Both the position numbers and the translations under genes were made by a program. Below, piece by piece: positions 35,791 to 45,637 of a stretch of 64,000 nt of DNA (its first letter is position 1; each line of letters begins with the position of its first letter). This stretch comes from Paenibacillus pinihumi DSM 23905 = JCM 16419 (GTDB taxonomy: Bacteria; Bacillota; Bacilli; Paenibacillales; Paenibacillaceae): NCBI RefSeq assembly GCF_000422505.1, contig NZ_KE383869.1:124001-188000 (forward strand), in the 5' to 3' direction. The notes beneath the pieces are model-generated. The model worked only from the letters and a program-made list of their open reading frames with translations, was not told the DNA's origin and made no database searches.

Positions 35791-37122
35791 ATGATGTTGT
35801 TTTGGAAGAAGGAAACCCGGTTTAACCGAATAAAGAAAAAACTCGAAGAGGCCAAGCGCAAGGATGCGGGCTTAGTGGTATTTGGCGCCTCCTCGCATCA
35901 ATACAAGGTTCATGAAAAGCTTGCGAAAAAAGAGCTTGCAGACTGGCAAGCCAAGCATCAGATCAAACTGCCGGAGCCTTATGCACAGCTTTTAACCAAA
36001 GTCGGAAACGGGGGAGCCGGGCCATATTATGGGTTGTATCCGCTTGAGAAAGCAACCGCCTATACCGATGAACATGCACTCGCTGCAAAATGCGTCCTGT
36101 ACCCCGAAATGTCAAAAGAGGAATGGAATCATCTGGTCGGAGCGCTAATTCATGATGAAGATATTCCGGATACGGAATACGACGATGCCCGTAACCGGGT
36201 GCTGGGCGGCATGCTGTGCATTGGTACTCAAGGCTGCGAATACGATATGTATCTTGTACTTGATGGAGTCCACAAGGGGAAAATCGTGTATACGTCAGAA
36301 GTTTATGCTGACCACCCTTTCTTCTTTGTCTATGAAGACAGTATTCTGGACTGGTATGAGCGCTGGCTGGATGAAATCATTCTCGATTACGATATCTGGT
36401 GGTTCGGCAACCAAATGCCGGGTGATGAACATGCACTAATACAGGTCTACCAGAACGATCCCAATGAAGAGACCCAATTAAAAGCGCTTCAAGCCATGTT
36501 CAAGTTTAAGAAAATTTCGCAGCCAACCATGAAATTTTTAAAGCATGTTGTGGAGCATAGTTCCAAGCACCGCATCACAGCCATTCGGCTTATTTGCAAA
36601 ACCTCTTTGAAAGCGGGAAGGGGAGATCTCCTGAAGCTGCTGCAATCTGAAAGAGATGAGGATTTCATGCATGCTCTGGGGATACTGCACGGGCACAGCA
36701 AATCTGTCTATTTAGCTGAATGTATACAAGTTGTTGTGCAAAGTCTTGGGAGGGTTCAAGATCCGGAAATGCTGCGTCATGCAGGTTATGTTTTGGACGC
36801 TGCTGACGCGGCTGCCTTCCACAACTTTGCTCCATTTTTATGCCACGACGACCCCAAAATGCAAGAAGCCGCTATCTATGCCACCCGCAATTGCAAGGAC
36901 AAACCGGCAAACTGGGAAGTCATTGATCAGTTGCTGGCAGGCAGCAGCAAGGACGTGATGAAGTATACGATTTTATATTGGGGCATTATCCCTCATGAGA
37001 AGCTCTTGCCTTATTATAAGGATGCATGGCCGGATTATAAGGATAACCCTAATTTTAGGGAAAAATTTGAGGCTGGTTTGAGAGAACTGCAATTGCCGGA
37101 TGATTATTTTGACAGGGAATAA
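35791..37122 (+). CDS. SMI1/KNR4-domain protein with helical-repeat C terminus
   Basis: A 443-residue protein with GGAGGG upstream; ATG 35794 is an equally good start. Residues ~45-210 show SMI1/KNR4 features (ELADWQAKHQIKLPEPYAQLLTKVGNGGAGP, LCIGTQGCEYDMYLVLDG). Residues ~220-430 are alpha-helical with HEAT-like spacing (ETQLKALQAMFKFKKISQP, HRITAIRLICKTSLKAG). It may be an immunity or regulatory protein. Directly after the TAA stop the same frame stays open for 36 more codons with protein-like sequence (LELVEAAIRKILADSSDG) to 37233, so the stop may be a late nonsense mutation. Confidence 0.75.
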   Translation: MMLFWKKETRFNRIKKKLEEAKRKDAGLVVFGASSHQYKVHEKLAKKELADWQAKHQIKLPEPYAQLLTKVGNGGAGPYYGLYPLEKATAYTDEHALAAKCVLYPEMSKEEWNHLVGALIHDEDIPDTEYDDARNRVLGGMLCIGTQGCEYDMYLVLDGVHKGKIVYTSEVYADHPFFFVYEDSILDWYERWLDEIILDYDIWWFGNQMPGDEHALIQVYQNDPNEETQLKALQAMFKFKKISQPTMKFLKHVVEHSSKHRITAIRLICKTSLKAGRGDLLKLLQSERDEDFMHALGILHGHSKSVYLAECIQVVVQSLGRVQDPEMLRHAGYVLDAADAAAFHNFAPFLCHDDPKMQEAAIYATRNCKDKPANWEVIDQLLAGSSKDVMKYTILYWGIIPHEKLLPYYKDAWPDYKDNPNFREKFEAGLRELQLPDDYFDRE

Positions 37123-37296
37123 TGCGAGTATCCTCAGCAGTATAGCGTTGGACTTGAGCTTGTTGAGGCTGCAATCCGCAAAATACTGGCAGACTCGTCT
37201 GACGGGCTGATCTGGGAGATTATTGAGAAATAATAACCCAATAATCATGGGCTAGCGGTTGAGTGTTCATTCATACATATGAGGATTAAAAATGGA

Positions 37297-37325
37297 GGCA
37301 TCCGTAATTTATACGGATGCCGAAT
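37297..37325 (-). terminator. Terminator of the intracellular GH16 gene
   Basis: GGCATCCGTA (37297-37306) pairs perfectly with TACGGATGCC (37312-37321). Read leftward, TCCATTTTTAA follows, giving the U tract for the minus-strand gene. Confidence 0.8.
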
Positions 37326-37330
37326 CTACT

Positions 37331-38077
37331 CTACTCATACAACCAAATCCCCGCCACAGTCAGCACCCCCGGCAATGCCGCATCATCTACCGTTACATTA
37401 TCGTACCATCCGCCCACGGCCAGATTGAGCAGCAAATAGAACGGCTGGTCGAACGGAGTGACTCCTGCCTTCAGCCGTTTCTCGGCATAGCAATGCCCGT
37501 CTACCAGCCATCTAATAGAGCTGGCATTCCACTCGAGCGTATAATCACGGAATTGATTAATCGTGCCACTCTCAAACTGATAGGTAGACTCATCCATGAT
37601 CTTGTTGTCCATATCCTTGCCATAATGGAGTGTCCCAGATACCTGTCCGGGCAGGCGGCCCTTGGTTTCCATAATATCGATTTCGCCGGAGGCGGGCCAA
37701 GTGCCGTATACCGAGTCCTGCGGGAGCAGCCAGATGGCGGCCCACAGCCCTTGACCTACCGGAAGCTTGGCTCTTACAACCAGCCTGCCGTAGCAAAAAG
37801 ACATATGGTCTTTCGTATCCATACGCACCGAGGTATAATCAAAGCTCCGCCCATCCTCTAATTCGGTCGTTTCGCATCGCGCGCATAGGTTCAAGCCATT
37901 TTCATCGATATATAAATTGCCTGGATTTCCCGTATAAAACTGTTGCTCGCCGTTCCCCCAGCCCGGGCAAATCGCATTGCCGTCGTTATCGAGCAAGTCG
38001 TTGCCATGGTGAATGTTCCATGCCTTCAAATCAGTCTTACGATCAGTAAAATCCTGCTGCCAGATCAGCTTTTCCAT
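37331..38077 (-). CDS. Glycoside hydrolase family 16 beta-glucanase, cytoplasmic
   Basis: A 248-residue enzyme; start 38077 (MEKLIWQQDF) with GAGGAG 12 bases upstream. There is no signal peptide. Active site GEIDIMET places the catalytic glutamates at Glu132 and Glu137 with Asp134 between them. WGNGEQQFYT, YGRLVVRAKLP and PFDQPFYLLLNLAVGG fit laminarinase/lichenase-type members. It is divergent from the importer at 38225 and probably splits imported beta-glucan oligosaccharides inside the cell. The secreted relative at 47267 would act outside. Confidence 0.9.
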   Translation of the reverse strand: MEKLIWQQDFTDRKTDLKAWNIHHGNDLLDNDGNAICPGWGNGEQQFYTGNPGNLYIDENGLNLCARCETTELEDGRSFDYTSVRMDTKDHMSFCYGRLVVRAKLPVGQGLWAAIWLLPQDSVYGTWPASGEIDIMETKGRLPGQVSGTLHYGKDMDNKIMDESTYQFESGTINQFRDYTLEWNASSIRWLVDGHCYAEKRLKAGVTPFDQPFYLLLNLAVGGWYDNVTVDDAALPGVLTVAGIWLYE

Positions 38078-38224
38078 CCTGTGCACACTCCTCTCATTTA
38101 CTCCCAGCATACTTAAATTTCACGCCCGGTCAAACAAATCCAAAAAAATGGGATAGGGTCAAAAATGATGCCCTTTTTTTCCGATGTCCATTTTCATACG
38201 ATGAAGAGGAAGGGGGCGCAAAAT

Positions 38225-39145
38225 ATGTTTCAACAGAGATCAGGTCAAATCAAGACTTTTTTGAGGCAATGGCAACTGCAAAGCATGGTCATCCCCGGCA
38301 TCATCTGGATGCTGATTTTTTGTTATATTCCCATGCTCTGGCTCATTATCGGATTTATGGACTACAGTATCGCCAAGCCCATGCTGGAATCTCCCTTTGT
38401 CGGGCTAAAGCACTTTCAGGACTTTGTGACCGATGAGCGCTTCTGGCGATCGATCCGCAATACGCTCGGGATGAGCAGCATCAAGCTGCTGCTGGGCTTT
38501 CCCATTCCCATCCTGTTTGCCCTGCTGCTGAATGAAATCCGCAGTATTCGTTTTAAACGTACGGTGCAAACGATTTCATATTTGCCGCACTTTATCGCCT
38601 GGACGATCTTTGGCGGCATTATGCTTAACTGGCTGGGCGAGGGCGGTGTCATTAACCAGCTGATGATGGCATTAGGGCTTCAGGAGCGTGAAATTCTGTT
38701 TAACAGTGATCCCAAATACTTCTGGTGGATTACCTATTTCTCCGATACGCTCAAGGAAACCGGCTGGAGTGCAATCATCTACATCGCAGCTATCGCGGGC
38801 ATTGACCCGGCGTTATATGAAGCGGCAGAGCTGGATGGGGCGGGCCGCTGGCAGCGGATGTGGCATATTACGATTCAGAGCATACGCCCAACGATTGCCA
38901 TCCTGTTTATTCTCGCGGTCAGCGGAATCCTTGGCAGCAACTTTGAGCAGATCTTTATGCTCAAGAACAACATGAATATGAGAATGGCGGAAAGTCTGGA
39001 CCTGTACATTTACAACATGGGCTTGGTGTCCGGGCGCTATTCGTTCTCGACGGCGGTCTTGTTTGCCCGCTCGATTGTGGCATTAGGGCTTTTGTTCCTG
39101 GCCAATTACATGTCCAAAAAACTGACGGGAGATAGTATTTTTTAA
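38225..39145 (+). CDS. ABC oligosaccharide permease, LplB family
   Basis: A 306-residue membrane protein; ATG 38225 lies 6 bases behind AGGGGGCG. It has about six helices, the LplB features FKRTVQTISYLPHF and the ATPase-contact loop YEAAELDGAGRWQRMWHITI. It is the first gene of the importer formed with 39288 and 40262. No ATPase is encoded nearby, so a shared MsmX-type ATPase is probable. Confidence 0.9.
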   Translation: MFQQRSGQIKTFLRQWQLQSMVIPGIIWMLIFCYIPMLWLIIGFMDYSIAKPMLESPFVGLKHFQDFVTDERFWRSIRNTLGMSSIKLLLGFPIPILFALLLNEIRSIRFKRTVQTISYLPHFIAWTIFGGIMLNWLGEGGVINQLMMALGLQEREILFNSDPKYFWWITYFSDTLKETGWSAIIYIAAIAGIDPALYEAAELDGAGRWQRMWHITIQSIRPTIAILFILAVSGILGSNFEQIFMLKNNMNMRMAESLDLYIYNMGLVSGRYSFSTAVLFARSIVALGLLFLANYMSKKLTGDSIF

Positions 39146-39287
39146 GCTTATTTCTAATGGAAATGCACAGCTAAAGTCTGTAACGGAATCCAGCAACAGA
39201 ATGCTATGACAATCTTTTATGAAATCGGATTCAACATGCTTCGAAAGGCTTCAATAGAGGTTTTCTCATAAGGGGGAGGGAAGATAG

Positions 39288-40172
39288 ATGAAGCTGCGCA
39301 GAAGGATGAAGCGCATCGGTGTATTTGAGGTCGTCAACACGCTGGTAATGCTGGCGGTCTGCTTTATTACGCTGTACCCGTTGTGGTTTGTATTCATCAA
39401 CTCGCTTAATGCCCCGGAGCAGGCAGTGCTGGGCACGGTCAACTGGTTTCCCAAGGATATATCCTTGGCCAGCTACAGTGTTGTATTTAATGATAAAAGC
39501 CTGATGAACGGGTTTTACATCACCACGCTGCGGACAGTGATCGGGACAACAGCGCATGTGCTGTTCACGGCCATAGTTGCTTACGGATTGAGCAAGACCC
39601 AGTTGATTGGCCGCAAGGTTTATCTCAAAATTGCTTTGATTACGATGCTGTTCTCAGGCGGGCTGATCCCTACGTTCATCCTGATGACGAAGCTCGGCTT
39701 ATACGATAATTTCCTGGTTTTCATCATTCCGGCCATGTACACGTTTTTTAATATGGTCATTTTCATGAGCTTTTTCCGCACGATCCCGGAAAGTCTTGAG
39801 GAGTCGGCGAAGGTCGACGGCGCTTCGGATTACGGTGTCCTGTTCCGAATCGTACTGCCCAACAGCATGGCGGTTATCGCCACGATCTCGCTGTTCTCGG
39901 CGGTCTATCATTGGAACGATTATTATCAGGGAGTCATCTATATCCACTCGCAGGATAAGCTGCCGCTGCAAACGATGCTCTATAAGATTATTGCTGAAAA
40001 CTCCATGTCATTCATGCAGCAACAGGCGATGGCACAGTTCGGGGCAAGGCTGCCGAGCAATTCCATCAAGTTCGCCTCGATGATGGTCGCCACGCTGCCG
40101 ATTTTGTTAGTTTATCCCTTCATTCAGCGTTATCTGGTCAAAGGCGCCATGATTGGCGCAATTAAAGGGTAA
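39288..40172 (+). CDS. ABC oligosaccharide permease, YtcP/CUT1 family
   Basis: A 294-residue permease with GGGGAGGG before ATG 39288. EAA-type loop: EESAKVDGASDYGVLFRIVLPNSM. The C terminus VKGAMIGAIKG is the usual YtcP ending. It partners the LplB-type permease upstream (142-base gap). Confidence 0.9.
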   Translation: MKLRRRMKRIGVFEVVNTLVMLAVCFITLYPLWFVFINSLNAPEQAVLGTVNWFPKDISLASYSVVFNDKSLMNGFYITTLRTVIGTTAHVLFTAIVAYGLSKTQLIGRKVYLKIALITMLFSGGLIPTFILMTKLGLYDNFLVFIIPAMYTFFNMVIFMSFFRTIPESLEESAKVDGASDYGVLFRIVLPNSMAVIATISLFSAVYHWNDYYQGVIYIHSQDKLPLQTMLYKIIAENSMSFMQQQAMAQFGARLPSNSIKFASMMVATLPILLVYPFIQRYLVKGAMIGAIKG

Positions 40173-40261
40173 GCGTCAAGAGCTGATCGAAGCATTTACG
40201 GAGATGGGCGAAGGATATAACGATAAAAAATATAGCGATCGAAAGAAAGGATGATTATGCA

Positions 40262-41926
40262 ATGAAGCGCAACTCCGTTAAATCATTCATGGCCCTCATT
40301 CTGGCCGTAATACTGGTGATGGGCACAGCCGCTTGTACCCGGTCTGAGGACAATGGCAATTCCCCGAATTCCCCGAGTGGGGACAATAAGCCGCTGCCAC
40401 CGAGCGAAACAAAAGCAAATCCCGATGAGCCTGCCTGGAAGCTGGATACCAGCCCTGTGGATTTAACCTGGTTCGTCGGCGCCAACTGGTATGCGCATAG
40501 CTGGGGCGAGACCTTGACCTCCAAATATGTAACGGAAAAAACAGGGGTCAACATCAAGCTTGAAGTTCCGTCCGGCGAAGCGAACGAGCAGATCACATTA
40601 ATGATGACCTCCGGCAAGCTGCCGGACCTGATTACGCTGGGCTCTTGGGAAAACGCTGTCAAAAAGCTGTGGGAAGGCGACCATGTGTATGCCTTGAATG
40701 AACTCGCCGAACAGTACGACCCTTACTTCTTCAAAATAGCGGGGGACGGAACGCTGAAGTGGTATCGTCAGGAGAATGGCAATACGTACGGTGTCCCGAA
40801 TGATTCCTACAGCCCTAATTTGATGCATGAGACGGGCAGGTCAGCTGCCAACCAGACCTTCCTGGTGCGCAAGGATCTGTATGAGGAAATGGGCAAACCG
40901 GACTTAAGCACCCCGGAGGGGTTCCTGAACGCCTTGCAATTGATCAAGGATAAATATCCCCAGTATAAGGGCCAGCCGATCAGTCCTTTCTTTGCACAGG
41001 GTAATGTGCCTTACGGGATGACCGAGTACCTGCAAAACCTGCTCGCTGTGCCTTATGAGAAAGAGGGCAAAGTCAATGACCGCATGATTGACCCGGATTA
41101 TATTGCATGGCTCAAAACTTTCCGCACGGCTTACGAACGCGGACTGATTAATGTGGATTTCCTGGTTGATTCCGATACGCAGGTGGAGGAGAAAACGAAC
41201 AATGCCCGTTATTTCATGATGGTACGCGAGTGGACAGGAATGGTAGCAGCCAACCCGATGCTGGCTGCAGGTGCCAACCCGGACTCCTACTATATTGCTG
41301 TAGACGGACCGCAGAATAGCAAGGGAGACAAGGCGAAGCTGTTCCCGGGCAATATGGATGGCTGGATGGTTACGATGATCAGCAAAAATACCAAAAACCC
41401 TGAACGTGCAATTCGTTTCCTGACCTACCTGGCGAGTGAAGAAGGCCAGCGGGATCTTTTCCTTGGCAAGGAAGGCGAGACATGGGAGATGGCAGATGGC
41501 AAGCCGCAATTGAAGGCGGAGATGATCCAACTGCTTGAATCTGATATTGAGAAGATGGAGAAGGAATATGGTATCATGGACACCTATTGGATGGTGAGAA
41601 ATCCGGTCATTATTAACCAGTGGAGGCCGGAGAAAGCACCTGTCATCAAGCAAATGGAGGAGTTCGCCAACGCCCAGGCGGATATTGAGAGCGGCATTTA
41701 CAAGGGGCTGGACCCGCAGGGTGATTCGGATGTCGCGGTAGCCTGGTCGCGCATCTCTCAAAACTGGGAGGAAGTGCTGCCGGAGCTGATCACTGCCAAA
41801 GATGAAGCAGCCTTTGATAAAACGTTTGAGAGTTACCTTGCACGCCGCACGAATTACGGCTTTGACAAGGTTATGGAATACCGCCAGACTGAGCTGGATG
41901 CACGCAAAGCCAGAATGGCGGAGTAA
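40262..41926 (+). CDS. Extracellular sugar-binding lipoprotein (LipO/LplA type)
   Basis: A 554-residue lipoprotein whose N terminus MKRNSVKSFMALILAVILVMGTAACT contains a lipobox ending in Cys. An Asn/Ser/Pro linker follows and then the large binding fold typical of LplA proteins (DLTWFVGANWYAHSWGETL, QITLMMTSGKLPDLI, GAWMV-like NMDGWMVTMISKNTKNPERA). Position between the permeases and the YesM/YesN pair and between two GH16 genes suggests binding of beta-glucan oligosaccharides. Confidence 0.9.
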   Translation: MKRNSVKSFMALILAVILVMGTAACTRSEDNGNSPNSPSGDNKPLPPSETKANPDEPAWKLDTSPVDLTWFVGANWYAHSWGETLTSKYVTEKTGVNIKLEVPSGEANEQITLMMTSGKLPDLITLGSWENAVKKLWEGDHVYALNELAEQYDPYFFKIAGDGTLKWYRQENGNTYGVPNDSYSPNLMHETGRSAANQTFLVRKDLYEEMGKPDLSTPEGFLNALQLIKDKYPQYKGQPISPFFAQGNVPYGMTEYLQNLLAVPYEKEGKVNDRMIDPDYIAWLKTFRTAYERGLINVDFLVDSDTQVEEKTNNARYFMMVREWTGMVAANPMLAAGANPDSYYIAVDGPQNSKGDKAKLFPGNMDGWMVTMISKNTKNPERAIRFLTYLASEEGQRDLFLGKEGETWEMADGKPQLKAEMIQLLESDIEKMEKEYGIMDTYWMVRNPVIINQWRPEKAPVIKQMEEFANAQADIESGIYKGLDPQGDSDVAVAWSRISQNWEEVLPELITAKDEAAFDKTFESYLARRTNYGFDKVMEYRQTELDARKARMAE

Positions 41927-41938
41927 CAAAATTTGCCG

Positions 41939-41961
41939 CCGGCTGCCGAATAGGCAGCCGG
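41939..41961 (+). terminator. Terminator of the importer operon
   Basis: CCGGCTGCC (41939-41947) pairs with GGCAGCCGG (41953-41961) around GAATA. Only a modest T-rich tail follows (TATTCCTTGCTT), so read-through into the regulator genes is possible. Confidence 0.65.
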
Positions 41962-42023
41962 TATTCCTTGCTTATTAGCTCTAGTAGACCGGTCATTATA
42001 CCAGTTTGCCTACCTCCCATCTT

Positions 42024-42042
42024 GTAATATATGGTATATTAC
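42024..42042. promoter_or_regulatory. Palindrome GTAATATA-TGG-TATATTAC before yesM
   Basis: Perfect 8 bp arms around TGG lie about 20 bases upstream of the sensor kinase start. The site could be an operator or could overlap a -10 region (TATATT). No matching -35 at the usual distance was found. Confidence 0.45.
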
Positions 42043-42063
42043 AGAGACAGGGAGGACAGTTAA

Positions 42064-43902
42064 ATGAAGGAACTGATTACTAAAATGAGGAAGCTGTACC
42101 GCAATTCCCGCATTTCTCAAAAGCTGTTTCTGGCCTTTAGCCTGATGATTGCCATCCCTGCAATTCTGGTTTCCTTTTTGTTTATCCGCACGCAGGAGGC
42201 CCAGTTGTATAAGGATGCTATGGCCAATGGCAGCAGCCATGTCTCCCGGCTCAACGAGCAGCTGCGAAGCAGAATGGAGATGATTGAGAACGCTTCCTCT
42301 ACTGCGCTGACTCAAAAGGCTTTTGTGGACTTTATCCACTCCAATATACGCGGGGAAGGTCTGCGTCTGGTGAAGTTCAGGCAAACTCAGTTTGAACAGA
42401 TGCGTACGATGATTCAAAGCCATGAGCTGGTGGACCAGCTCAGCTTTTATGTTGATAATCCAAACCTGCATGAAATCTGGCCCGAGATTTATCATTATGA
42501 CCAATTCTCACCGCAGGATTACTGGATGACGCTCCGGGATGAAGGCGGCGCATCCTACCGTTTGTTTGCCTTTCAGGATGGGGAGCAAACGCTGTCCTAC
42601 TACCGGCTGGTTCGCCTTCAGGGCCAGCAGCAGAAGCGCCCCAGCATTATGGAGATTCGCACCCGTCACAATGTATTTTTCGGCGAGCTGCTGGAGGAGA
42701 GCGGGGGAGATTTCTTCTCTGTTGTGATGGATGGCACCAATCCTTCCCGATCGGTATATAATCCCCGGCATGAGTTTGTCCAAAATGCCGGAGAGGAACT
42801 GAATGAAATTCTGGGCAGCATTCACCGAAAGCTGGATGTATTGGAGCAGAACAGTCCAGTTAAGGTCGAAGCAGGGGATCATATCTATTACGCGTTGTAC
42901 CGCTATATCGCTCCGCTCGACGCCTATGTGGTGGATATCGCCTCTCATCAGGCCCTGATGAAGGACCCGCGGAACTGGTATCTATTTGTAGTAGCCATAA
43001 CACTCCTGGTGCTGCTGCTAATTATGCTGCTGGTTTCGCATACAACGCGGCGCATGTTCCGCAGGCTGGACAGCGTGCTGGACTCCATGCGCCAGGTGCG
43101 CAAAGGCCAGTTGGATGCCAAAATTCATACCGGCCTTGGTGAGCATGAAACTGGTGATGAAATCGACGAGGTAGCCGTCAACTATAATAAAATGCTGGAT
43201 GAGATCAAGCGGCTGATGACGCAGGTGGTGGATAAGCAGCTCATTGCCAAAAACGCACAGCTCCACTCGCTGCATTCGCAGATCAATTCACATTTTCTCT
43301 ATAACGCGCTGGAATCGATCCGTATGCTGGCGGAGGTTCAGCGGCAGCCTGCCATCGCCGATGCGCTGGTGTCACTGGGCTCGCAGCTCCGCTACAGCAT
43401 GCAGTGGAGAAGCGATACTGTCGCCCTCCGTGAAGAGCTTGCCAACATCCGGAGCTACATTCAATTTATCAATTTCATGGAAGGCGGCAGTATTGGATTG
43501 ACCGCGGATCTCCCGGAAGAGGTGCTTCGCTATTCAATTCCGAAAATGTGCATGCAGCCTATTGTAGAAAATGCCGTACATCACGCGGCACCGCCGGGGG
43601 GCAGTGTGGATATCGAGATTTCGGTACGTGTAGAGAATGACAATCTGCTGCTTATTGATATACGCGATAACGGCGCGGGTGTGGACCCGGAAATGCTGAT
43701 GCGTTTGCAGGCCGTGCTGCGGGGGGAATCGGATACGCCGATAGTCACCAGTAAGAACGGCCTGGGTCTGGAAAATGTGCATAAGCGCATGCAGCTGCAT
43801 TATGGCACAGACTGCGGACTGTGGATCGAAAGTGTGCAGGGCGATTATACCTGTGTCACGATACGCTTGCCTTGGGAAAATGAGAACCTTGGAGGGTGGT
43901 AG
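42064..43902 (+). CDS. Sensor histidine kinase, YesM type
   Basis: A 612-residue membrane kinase with GGGAGGA before ATG 42064. A membrane helix at ~18-40, an extracytoplasmic sensor of ~260 residues, a second helix at ~310-330 and a HAMP domain precede the His-kinase box. The phospho-acceptor is His410 in SQINSHFLYNALESI, where most relatives have Pro instead of the Ser before His. The ATP-binding part has NAVHHA, DNGAGVD and GLGLENVHKRM. It is adjacent to its response regulator and the glucan importer, and probably senses a glucan-derived sugar. Confidence 0.92.
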   Translation: MKELITKMRKLYRNSRISQKLFLAFSLMIAIPAILVSFLFIRTQEAQLYKDAMANGSSHVSRLNEQLRSRMEMIENASSTALTQKAFVDFIHSNIRGEGLRLVKFRQTQFEQMRTMIQSHELVDQLSFYVDNPNLHEIWPEIYHYDQFSPQDYWMTLRDEGGASYRLFAFQDGEQTLSYYRLVRLQGQQQKRPSIMEIRTRHNVFFGELLEESGGDFFSVVMDGTNPSRSVYNPRHEFVQNAGEELNEILGSIHRKLDVLEQNSPVKVEAGDHIYYALYRYIAPLDAYVVDIASHQALMKDPRNWYLFVVAITLLVLLLIMLLVSHTTRRMFRRLDSVLDSMRQVRKGQLDAKIHTGLGEHETGDEIDEVAVNYNKMLDEIKRLMTQVVDKQLIAKNAQLHSLHSQINSHFLYNALESIRMLAEVQRQPAIADALVSLGSQLRYSMQWRSDTVALREELANIRSYIQFINFMEGGSIGLTADLPEEVLRYSIPKMCMQPIVENAVHHAAPPGGSVDIEISVRVENDNLLLIDIRDNGAGVDPEMLMRLQAVLRGESDTPIVTSKNGLGLENVHKRMQLHYGTDCGLWIESVQGDYTCVTIRLPWENENLGGW

Positions 43903-43905
43903 AGC

Positions 43906-45468
43906 ATGATCAACATTCTGATTGTGGACGATCAAAAGCATATACGCGATGGCCTGCAGGCCATGCTGCGCCAATCCCCGCTTCAGCCTGAGACTATCTA
44001 CTGTGCCGCGAACGGGGTAGAGGCGCTGGAGCTGCTGCGCAAGCACAGCATCCAACTGGTCATTACGGATATCATGATGCCGGATATGGATGGCCTAACG
44101 CTTATGGCGCACACCAAAGAGGAGCGCATCCAGGTCGATTACCTGATTATTAGCGGCTATAGTGACTTTGCCTATGCCCAGAAGGCCATTGGACTGGGGG
44201 CCAAGGGCTATCTGCTCAAGCCTGTGAAGCGGGAGGATCTGCAGGCTGCTCTGGAGCAGGCCTGGCAGGAGATCCGGACGCGGCAGGAGCTGTCCCGCAA
44301 TATGATGCATGTGTCCCGCCGTGCCCAGGAAACGGAGCGCAAGGAGCTCGGCATGTATATGCAGGGTGCGGAAAGCGATGGGGCTTGGGTTCTTGAGACC
44401 GAGCGGCAAAACCCGGAGCTGTGGGGGAACTATCGCCTGTGCCTGCTGCGGGAGGAGCTGTGGATTAACCAGCCGGGAGCCAGCAGCGCCCACAGCCTTG
44501 AATCCATTGCCTACCGCGTTTATGGCAGAGAGGGCTGTATCTGCCTTCAACACCGTCCTTATCTGATCCTGGCTGTGGATGCTTCTGTCGATACGGGTGC
44601 TATGACTGCCGCGCTCAAGACCGGACAGATGATTGCCATGACCAGCCCGCAGCAGGGATTGAAGGCGCTGCCAAGCAGCTATACACAAGTGCTGGAGCTG
44701 TACCGGCACAGCTACCTGTTCCCGGATAAGCGCTGCATTCTGCCCGTGCATCTGGAACGGCTTGAGCAGCAGTGGCAGCTTCCCTATGAAGCGTTATATG
44801 CCTTGTTCCAGTTAGTCGGGACCAAGAACAGCAGCGAGATCACAAAGGGCATCTCCATGCTGTTCAACAAGGATGTGCTGCAGCGCTATCACATTGGGTA
44901 TACGCAGCAGCTATGCCGGGCCACGGTGCAGATGCTGGAGGAATATGAGCGTGTCATCAGCCCCTACATGGGGAAAGAAGCGCTCGATATTGAATGCCTG
45001 AGCAATCTGTTCGATTATCCGGGCATCCGGGATTATATTCAGGCGCTGCAACAGCAGCTTCTGCGGCTGAACCAGTTCTATTATGAATTCAAGTGCAGTT
45101 ACCGCAATACGCAGGACTTGAATGAAGCCATCCGCTTTATACACGAGAGCTACCACAAGCCGCTCGACCTGGCGATGGTGTCGAATCACGTATCCCTTAA
45201 TTATGCTTATTTCTCGAATTTGTTTAAAAAGAATATCGGCAAGGGCTTTGCCGAGTACCTGCGCGATGTGCGTCTGGATAAAGCCCGGCGGCTGCTGGCG
45301 GAGACGGAGCATAAAATCGTCGAGGTGGCTGCAATGGTCGGGTATGAAAGCTATAAAAGCTTTACCCGGGCATTCCGGGATGCCATGGATATGCAGCCCA
45401 CAGAGTACCGCCAGCTGATGCGGCGGAAGTTCGAGAGGGAAGAGGGCTATCAGAACAGGGCGCTATGA
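43906..45468 (+). CDS. Response regulator, YesN type (REC + AraC HTH)
   Basis: A 520-residue regulator starting 3 bases after the kinase stop, with GGAGGGTGG upstream. The receiver domain has VDDQ and phospho-acceptor Asp55 in VITDIMMPDMDG, then the conserved Lys in GYLLKPVKRE. The C-terminal ~105 residues are AraC helix-turn-helix units (KPLDLAMVSNHVSLNYAYFSNLF and IVEVAAMVGYESYKSFTRAF). Likely targets are the importer and the two GH16 genes. Confidence 0.92.
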   Translation: MINILIVDDQKHIRDGLQAMLRQSPLQPETIYCAANGVEALELLRKHSIQLVITDIMMPDMDGLTLMAHTKEERIQVDYLIISGYSDFAYAQKAIGLGAKGYLLKPVKREDLQAALEQAWQEIRTRQELSRNMMHVSRRAQETERKELGMYMQGAESDGAWVLETERQNPELWGNYRLCLLREELWINQPGASSAHSLESIAYRVYGREGCICLQHRPYLILAVDASVDTGAMTAALKTGQMIAMTSPQQGLKALPSSYTQVLELYRHSYLFPDKRCILPVHLERLEQQWQLPYEALYALFQLVGTKNSSEITKGISMLFNKDVLQRYHIGYTQQLCRATVQMLEEYERVISPYMGKEALDIECLSNLFDYPGIRDYIQALQQQLLRLNQFYYEFKCSYRNTQDLNEAIRFIHESYHKPLDLAMVSNHVSLNYAYFSNLFKKNIGKGFAEYLRDVRLDKARRLLAETEHKIVEVAAMVGYESYKSFTRAFRDAMDMQPTEYRQLMRRKFEREEGYQNRAL

Positions 45469-45637
45469 CTCCTGTCATGCGTCTTTTTTATTTGGCAGCT
45501 TGCCCGGTAGCACCCATATTCCGTCTGGTTCAAGTTCGGCAATCGGAGGTATCAGGCCCCGATTAATCAGGAGCAACCGGGGCGGTTGGTGGTACGGGAG
45601 TGCCTTGCTGATTACATTGCCTTGTTCATCATTGTCC

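Noticed and set aside
40904-41929. Long open frame of 341 codons on the minus strand
   Set aside because: It lies antisense to the sugar-binding lipoprotein gene, has biased composition and no ribosome site; the plus-strand gene is clearly real.
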